From positions 1 to 64,000 of the forward strand of contig JAOTOL010001645.1 in the NCBI GenBank assembly GCA_034440575.1: a stretch of 64,000 bases of DNA, read 5' to 3'. How positions within the stretch are numbered: the first letter of the stretch is position 1; every line of letters starts with the position of its first letter. Both the position numbers and the translations under genes were made by a program. Under the pieces are notes generated by a model that was not told the DNA's origin, made no database searches, and worked only from the letters and a program-made list of their open reading frames with translations. This DNA comes from Imbricaverruca yamaguchii (taxonomy: Eukaryota > Arthropoda > Thecostraca > Neoverrucidae). Positions 58,855 through 64,000 of this stretch are shown piece after piece.

Positions 58855-59197
58855 TCCATGAGCCCACTCGTCCATAAACCCACTCGTTCGTGATCCAACG
58901 CATCCATGAGCCCACTCGTCCATGAGCCGACTCGTTCATGCGCCCACACGTTATCAGCCCACTCGTCCATGGGCCCACACGTCCATGAGCCCACTCGTCC
59001 ATGAGCCCACTCGTCCATGAGCCCATTCGTCCATGAGCCCACACGTCCATGAGCCCACACGTCCATGAGCCGACTCGTTCATGCGCCCACACGTTATCAG
59101 CTCACTCGTCCATGGGCCACACGTCCATGAGCCCACTCGTCCATGAGCCAACACGTCCATGAGCCCACACGACCATGAGCCCACTCGTCCATGAATC
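58855..59197. repeat. 16-bp minisatellite, about 21 copies
   Basis: AGCCCACTCGTCCATG units with variants (ACACGTCC, GACTCGTTC, TTATCAGC). A composite block starting CATGAGCCGACTCGTTC at 58921 recurs at about 59064, so about 143 bp was duplicated as a unit. Confidence 0.95.
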
Positions 59198-59929
59198 TAT
59201 GCGACATAACCCGACGCGCTTATGGTATTCTGGTCAGGTCAGGTCATTGCAGTTTCAAGTCAAGGTGATATGGACAGGTCATGAAAGTAATTAGATTGTG
59301 TAGAAAGACACAAAGATATCTTTGTTGAAGGAAAACAGTGGACGATAACTTGAGTCAGCTGCAACAACCACCGATGACGTCGCAGCTATGCTATTCATGC
59401 AACACGCATAATGGGCAGAATAAATGAACTGAGATGATTTGGAATGACCTTGAATCCGTAACCTTGTAGGTACTTGTTGTTAGGTGTATGTTTGTAGGTG
59501 TAGGTATTGTTATCCAATCATTGTTTATACAAACATCTTTTTTTTACTAGCTATAGTATGCAAAGAAACGTGACATCCGTAGGTGGGTATTTCAAGAAAT
59601 GAAGAGGTCATCTGTTCAATATTTGACGCCGAATTACCTGGAGAGTCTTGAAATAATCTGAAGATCCAGTTTCCATGCAATGCTAAATTTCAGACTGCAT
59701 CTAGTGCAACGAAATGCAGCGACTTATTTGTTACGATATCGGCAATGGCATCCAATAACAATTGGGTTTACGTTCAAACGGTCCCCATAGTCACCTGGGT
59801 AGGCCCAGTGGCATTGCCAGGATCCAGGACTTTGTGCAGGGGGCGAACATCTGGATACTGCTCCCTACCTACTTAGGTCCCCACACGTTTTCGAAACTCC
59901 ACGAATTTCGAACGCTTTCGAAGAGCCCA

Positions 59930-59931
<2 letters not shown>

Positions 59932-59988
<57 letters not shown>
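59932..59988. repeat. (TA)n microsatellite
   Basis: About 28 pure TA repeats. Confidence 0.97.
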
Positions 59989-59989
<1 letters not shown>

Positions 59990-60109
59990 AATATATTTAA
60001 ATAAGAACCATCAAGCACACCGCGCTGTAGTGGCTAATGCGGTATCCCACAATCAAGTTGAAATACTTCGGTCATTACCAGGAAAGCAACCAGTTTAGCT
60101 ACCGACAGC

Positions 60110-62470
60110 ACCGTTCCAGCTCCCAGTGACCATTCCCAGTCCTCGACACCCTTTCGGGCTATGTAAGGACGTTCTAGCTCTGAAACGAGCCTTCAGTATT
60201 CCTCACAACCATTAGTAGCCCTCAGTGACTCTCTTTATATCTCAGGGACCTGTTCTTCTCATGGAGACCCCTTTCAAGCCTCTTGGGCATCCCAGTCTAA
60301 TCAAGTCCGGTCCTCTCTAGCGCTCAGTGATCATTTTCTATCGTCCGGGGCCCTCTCCAGCTGTTAGGGGCCCTTTCAAGTCCTTGACAGTCTTTCTAGC
60401 TTCTAGCAGGCTTTCTAGCTCTGAGGCGGGCCCTCAGTATTCTTCACAATCAACGTTAGCATCAGGGACGCTCCTTAGCTCTCTGGGGCTTCCGTTAACC
60501 ATCAGGGGCCATCTCAAGTCGGTAGGGGCCCTTCCCAGTAATCGACAGCTTTTGTGGTTTCAAGAATGCTTTAGCTCTCAGGCTGGGCCTCAGCACTCGT
60601 CACAGCAATCGCCAGCCAACAGGGAAAGCTTGTAGTCTCTCAGGGGACCTTGTTTATCCACAAGGGGCCGCTTTCAAACTCAGAAGAATCCATGTCCAGT
60701 CGTCTTACTCTCAGAGATCCTGTCCATTGATCAGGGCCCTCTCATGGCTTTAGAGGTCCATCGCAGTCCTCAATATTTCTGTCTGGCTCTCATTTCAGGA
60801 TCATTTCAGCTCTGAGATGGGCCCTTACTAGTCCTATTCAGCCCGTAGGAACCCTTGCCATCCCCTAGATGCCCTTTCAAGCTCTCAGGGGCTTCTGTTA
60901 GCCATCAGGGACCCTAAAAAATTGCTAGGGGCCCTTTCTACTTACCAAGACCTTTTTTGGGATCTCGGAGGCTGGTACTTGGTATTCATTGCCTCACCTG
61001 CCAGCCAACATGGATTGCCAAAAATATCTAAAGGCATCTTATTCAACCATTAGGGGTCGCTCCCAACCTCAGGAGAAATCTCAGTCCAGTCTTATCTAAC
61101 TTTCATGAGATCCTCTGCATCCATCAGGGCCCTCTCTTGTTGCTAGGGGACCATTCACAGTTTTCAATAGTCCTGTCTAGCTTTACCTCGGGGGAATTTC
61201 ATATCTAAGTCGGGCTCTCACTAGTCCTCCTCAGCTCTTAGGGGTTCTCTTCATCCCTCAGGGGCCCCTTCGAACAAGAAGAACATCTCAGCCTTATCTG
61301 ACCCTCAGGCGCCCTGTTTATTCCTCAGCTGTTAGGAGGACCATTCTAGCTGAGACAGCTCTTTCCAGTTGGTATGGACTCCTGTCTTCACGACCCTTCC
61401 TTGCTCTCAGGGTGGACGTCTTCAGGTCTCAAGGGCCCTTTCCATACAAGCTGTTAGATGAGTTACTAATTTTCCATCGAATGTAATTTTTCCTCGGCCT
61501 CTGCCCCTCAGTGCAGAAGCCCCTAGGGCATAGGCCTGTCAGGGCGGTCACCTGGAGGGCCTCATCGGACTCGCCAGGAAGGCAGGTGCCCCTTCAACCC
61601 TCGAAAGCGACACTGCTTTTTAACAGCCCGAGCCCCTCCATGGGCTTAGATGCCATTTACGTAGCACCAGGTATCATCCGCCTCGGCCGTGACCATCTCC
61701 GTAGCTCGGGGCCTCTTTGTTGACCTGAAGCTCGCTATCAGCTCTGAGCTCCTCTCCATCAGCGTGAACCAAAGCCGACCAAGTGACTCTCCACGTCCGG
61801 CCCGGGGGCCCATCCGTCGGCTCCTGGACCCTCTTTCACGGCTCAGGACATTCCGTCCGGCCGGAGTCTCCACTTGAAGTTTGGTCCTCCTTTATCACGC
61901 AAAGGCTCCCTGTGAGGTTTCGGTCCCCATTGGCCCAGAAACCCTCCCCGATGGTCCCGGGTCCTCCCGCGGCTAGGGTCCCCTCGGTCGTCTCAGGGGC
62001 CCTCTTTGACAACCCAGGGCCTTTTCCGGCAGGCCGGAGCCCATTTCCAACGCTTCCACTTTGTCCATCAGATCAGAACCCATTCTCGGCTTGAGATCCG
62101 CTGACGCCCAGGTGCCCTTCATAGTAGCTCGGCCCCTCTCTGTCAGCCCGAGAACTCTTTCAACTATCCGGGGCCCTTTCCGTCCATCTAGAAGCCCTTA
62201 ACGTTAGCCAAACCAAGGGCCCTCAACATCTACCTAAGGCCACTCTCAGTTGACTCGGAGGTCCTCTTCATCGGCCCGGGACCATTTCCTTCAGCCAGGA
62301 CCACTTTTGTCGGTCCAGGGACCATACACATCGGCATAAGGGGCCTTAAGGCCTCATGCAGCGACGCCCCTGCCCATACGGCCATCCAAGGTGGCCCCCT
62401 GGAGGGCCCTCTCTGATCATCCATGATGGGACTCCCCATTCGCCCCCTGACTAAGCCACTGTGCAAGCCA
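60110..62470. repeat. 2.4-kb highly degenerate short-repeat region
   Basis: Loose recurrence of CTCAGGGGCCCTTTC, GGGCCCTC, CTTTCTAGCTCTCAGG and AGTC(C/G)TCA words every 20-45 bp, getting more GC-rich after 61500. It looks like an old minisatellite whose copies have drifted. Frames across it are short and unrelated. Confidence 0.7.
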
Positions 62471-62646
62471 CCAGCTGATTTATGAAGGCTTCACCATGCG
62501 TTTTCCGACAGGCGGGGCACATGTTTATGTTTGATTCGTTGCTTTATCATCTTTCATTTCAGCCGGTTTTTTACAAGTATTTAGATACGCAATATTTTTA
62601 CTGACATGGTTCCGTTTACTGGAAAAAGGCACCACTCCAAGACGCT

Positions 62647-62865
62647 CAAATGCACCCCCCCCCCCCCCCCCCCCCCCCACACCCAAAACCCCCCCCCCCC
62701 CCCCCCCCCACCGCTCAATGGGTTTTGCAACCGATGACGCTCCTCAGAGTAGATAAAACAGAGAAGGCGCCCCTTGCGGAGAATTCGTGTCCCTTCAGGA
62801 CACTCGAGTGCACACCCTTTCCCCCACGCTCAACTAATATTTCAGCCCATGACGCCCCTCCAGAA
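62647..62865. repeat. Poly(C) runs and ~113-bp degenerate duplication
   Basis: Two long C runs (62654-62678 and 62691-62709). CACCGCTCAATG...CGATGACGCTCCTCAGA (62709 on) is echoed by CACGCTCAACTA...CATGACGCCCCTCCAGA (62825 on). Read accuracy in the C runs is doubtful. Confidence 0.8.
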
Positions 62866-63458
62866 CAAGTAACCACAGATCATTTTTTTGGATCTGCCAT
62901 TGACGCGTCATCGGCTGACTTGAAGAGTTCAGGTTGCATACCATCAAGAGCAGGCTAGAAGAACAGGCTAGACGCCAATTTTTGTGTTGATTGTTCCATT
63001 TAGCACGGATGGTTTCTGAATCCAGGAGACTGTCGCTTATCATCGAATTCCTATGTATGTCGCTTACCTTCAAGGGTGCCAAATACCAAAATCCTGAAGC
63101 ATACCCTAAATCCTGAAATTTAACATCATTTATCCTCATGGCGTTCATTGGAAATAATCCATCACAAAGCTGTCAAGAGTCCCGCCTCTTCAATTCGAAT
63201 GTTTCACCACATATGCAATGGTGCCTATAGAACAAATGTCATCGCTATTTGACATGACTTGATAAATGCTTTTCTTTTAAGCTGAAGGATTACGCCACCA
63301 ATCGTGCCAAGCGACGGCGCGCTGTCGCCTGGCGTCCTCCGGTGGTCACGATAAAACCACGGGTGGAACTTTATGTACTTCGGAGGATGCACGTGTGATT
63401 GCTGTGCATCCCCAACTCGCATATGTTAATATGCGTATATCGCGTATATCGCAACTCG
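62866..63458. other. No recognisable feature
   Basis: Unique sequence. Words CGCGTATATCG and GCATAT...ATATGC recur at 63418-63460. Confidence 0.4.
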
Positions 63459-63459
63459 C

Positions 63460-63885
63460 ATAATATGTTTTCACTTAGATATAGAAGGCTGATAGGAGAT
63501 CTCATCGAGGTCTTTAAATTTGTACATGGTCTGGAGAGGGGATATCTTGGGAAATGTTTGAATTGAACAGAAATGATGCAATTAGAGGTCATAAATTCAA
63601 AATTAAAGTTAACCACAGCAGAACAAGGTTAAGGCAGACTTTCTTCACCAACAGGGTAGTAGAACACTGGAACCAGCTGCCAGAAAACATTGTCAGTAGC
63701 AGCACATTGAACATCTTTAAAAACAGCATAGACAATCATTTAAGAATAGAGGGCTTGCTTTTCAGTATTACAGGGAGGGCTGATTGACAGATTTGGTGGG
63801 CGACTGGTTCAGTATACAGAGTGCAACCAAGAAGGGCCCTTGTGGCTCATAGTTGCACTAATCTTTTATGTCTATGTCTTTATGC
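63460..63885 (+). mobile_element. 3' end of a second CR1-like LINE family
   Basis: Encodes the ORF2 C-terminus: SLRYRRLIGDLIEVFKFVHG, then after a one-base shift near 63550 FELNRNDAIRGHKFKIK, RLRQTFFTNRVVEHWNQLP and SSSTLNIFKNSID, the same layout as the C-terminus of the complete elements. The stop is TGA at 63785-63787. The 3' UTR of about 100 bp contains GGGCCCTTGTGGC, also found in the other CR1 3' UTR, and ends with TTTATGTCTATGTCTTTATG, an octamer-like tail. Sequence divergence shows a distinct family; 5'-truncated. Confidence 0.85.
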
Positions 63886-64000
63886 ATACCTATATTGAAT
63901 CATTATGTATGATGGTGGCACTTGTTATTTTTTACACGGGGAATTGCTGTAAAAAGGATGATGGAGTTTAGAAATACCAATTTCCACTGTCGCTGGCAAA

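Overview
The window looks like nuclear DNA from a metazoan. Three things point there: CR1-clade non-LTR retrotransposons, a tRNA-derived SINE with Pol III boxes, and CpG-rich islands set in AT-richer intergenic DNA. There are no operons, ribosome-binding sites or long open reading frames other than transposon ones. An invertebrate or early-branching animal seems most likely because of the compact, minisatellite-rich texture, but nothing read here fixes the phylum.

The only convincing protein-coding sequence belongs to retrotransposons. Two almost identical CR1 elements lie head to tail on the minus strand at 7195-14515. The upstream one (9942 to about 14515) is near full length, with a 5' UTR, an ORF1 carrying an SGNH/GDSL esterase-like domain, an ORF2 with apurinic-type endonuclease and reverse transcriptase, a 3' UTR and an octamer tail. 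The downstream one (7195-9941) is 5'-truncated, and its last ~375 bases are a smeared, homopolymer-rich version of the endonuclease region that looks like bad consensus sequence. Both share a one-base frameshift in ORF2. A divergent CR1 fragment sits at about 30188-30565, abutting a Penelope-like motif, and the 3' end of another CR1-like element lies at 63460-63885.

The rest is dominated by tandem repeats. About 30 separate mini- and microsatellite arrays of unrelated sequence are visible, with unit lengths from 2 to about 75 bp and array lengths from tens to ~700 bp. At 60110-62470 there is also a 2.4 kb stretch of very degenerate short repeats. Several arrays abut CpG-rich islands (780-1480, 16395-16770, 25190-25630, 26590-26935, 32160-32520, 49700-49990, 55980-56620) that may be promoters of genes outside or not recognisable in the window. 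The best promoter-like site is 32165-32520: three copies of a YY1-like motif at exact 45-bp spacing, a TATA box and a short ORF with a good start context.

No host gene was identified with confidence. One possible internal exon (24602-24770) is offered as a weak candidate. Most open frames over 60 codons are by-products of tandem repeats whose unit is a multiple of three, or of GC-rich DNA. No new biological system was seen. The observations most worth following are the CR1 pair with its corrupted junction, the minisatellite/CpG-island landscape, the SINE with target-site duplications, and the Penelope-like ribozyme remnant.
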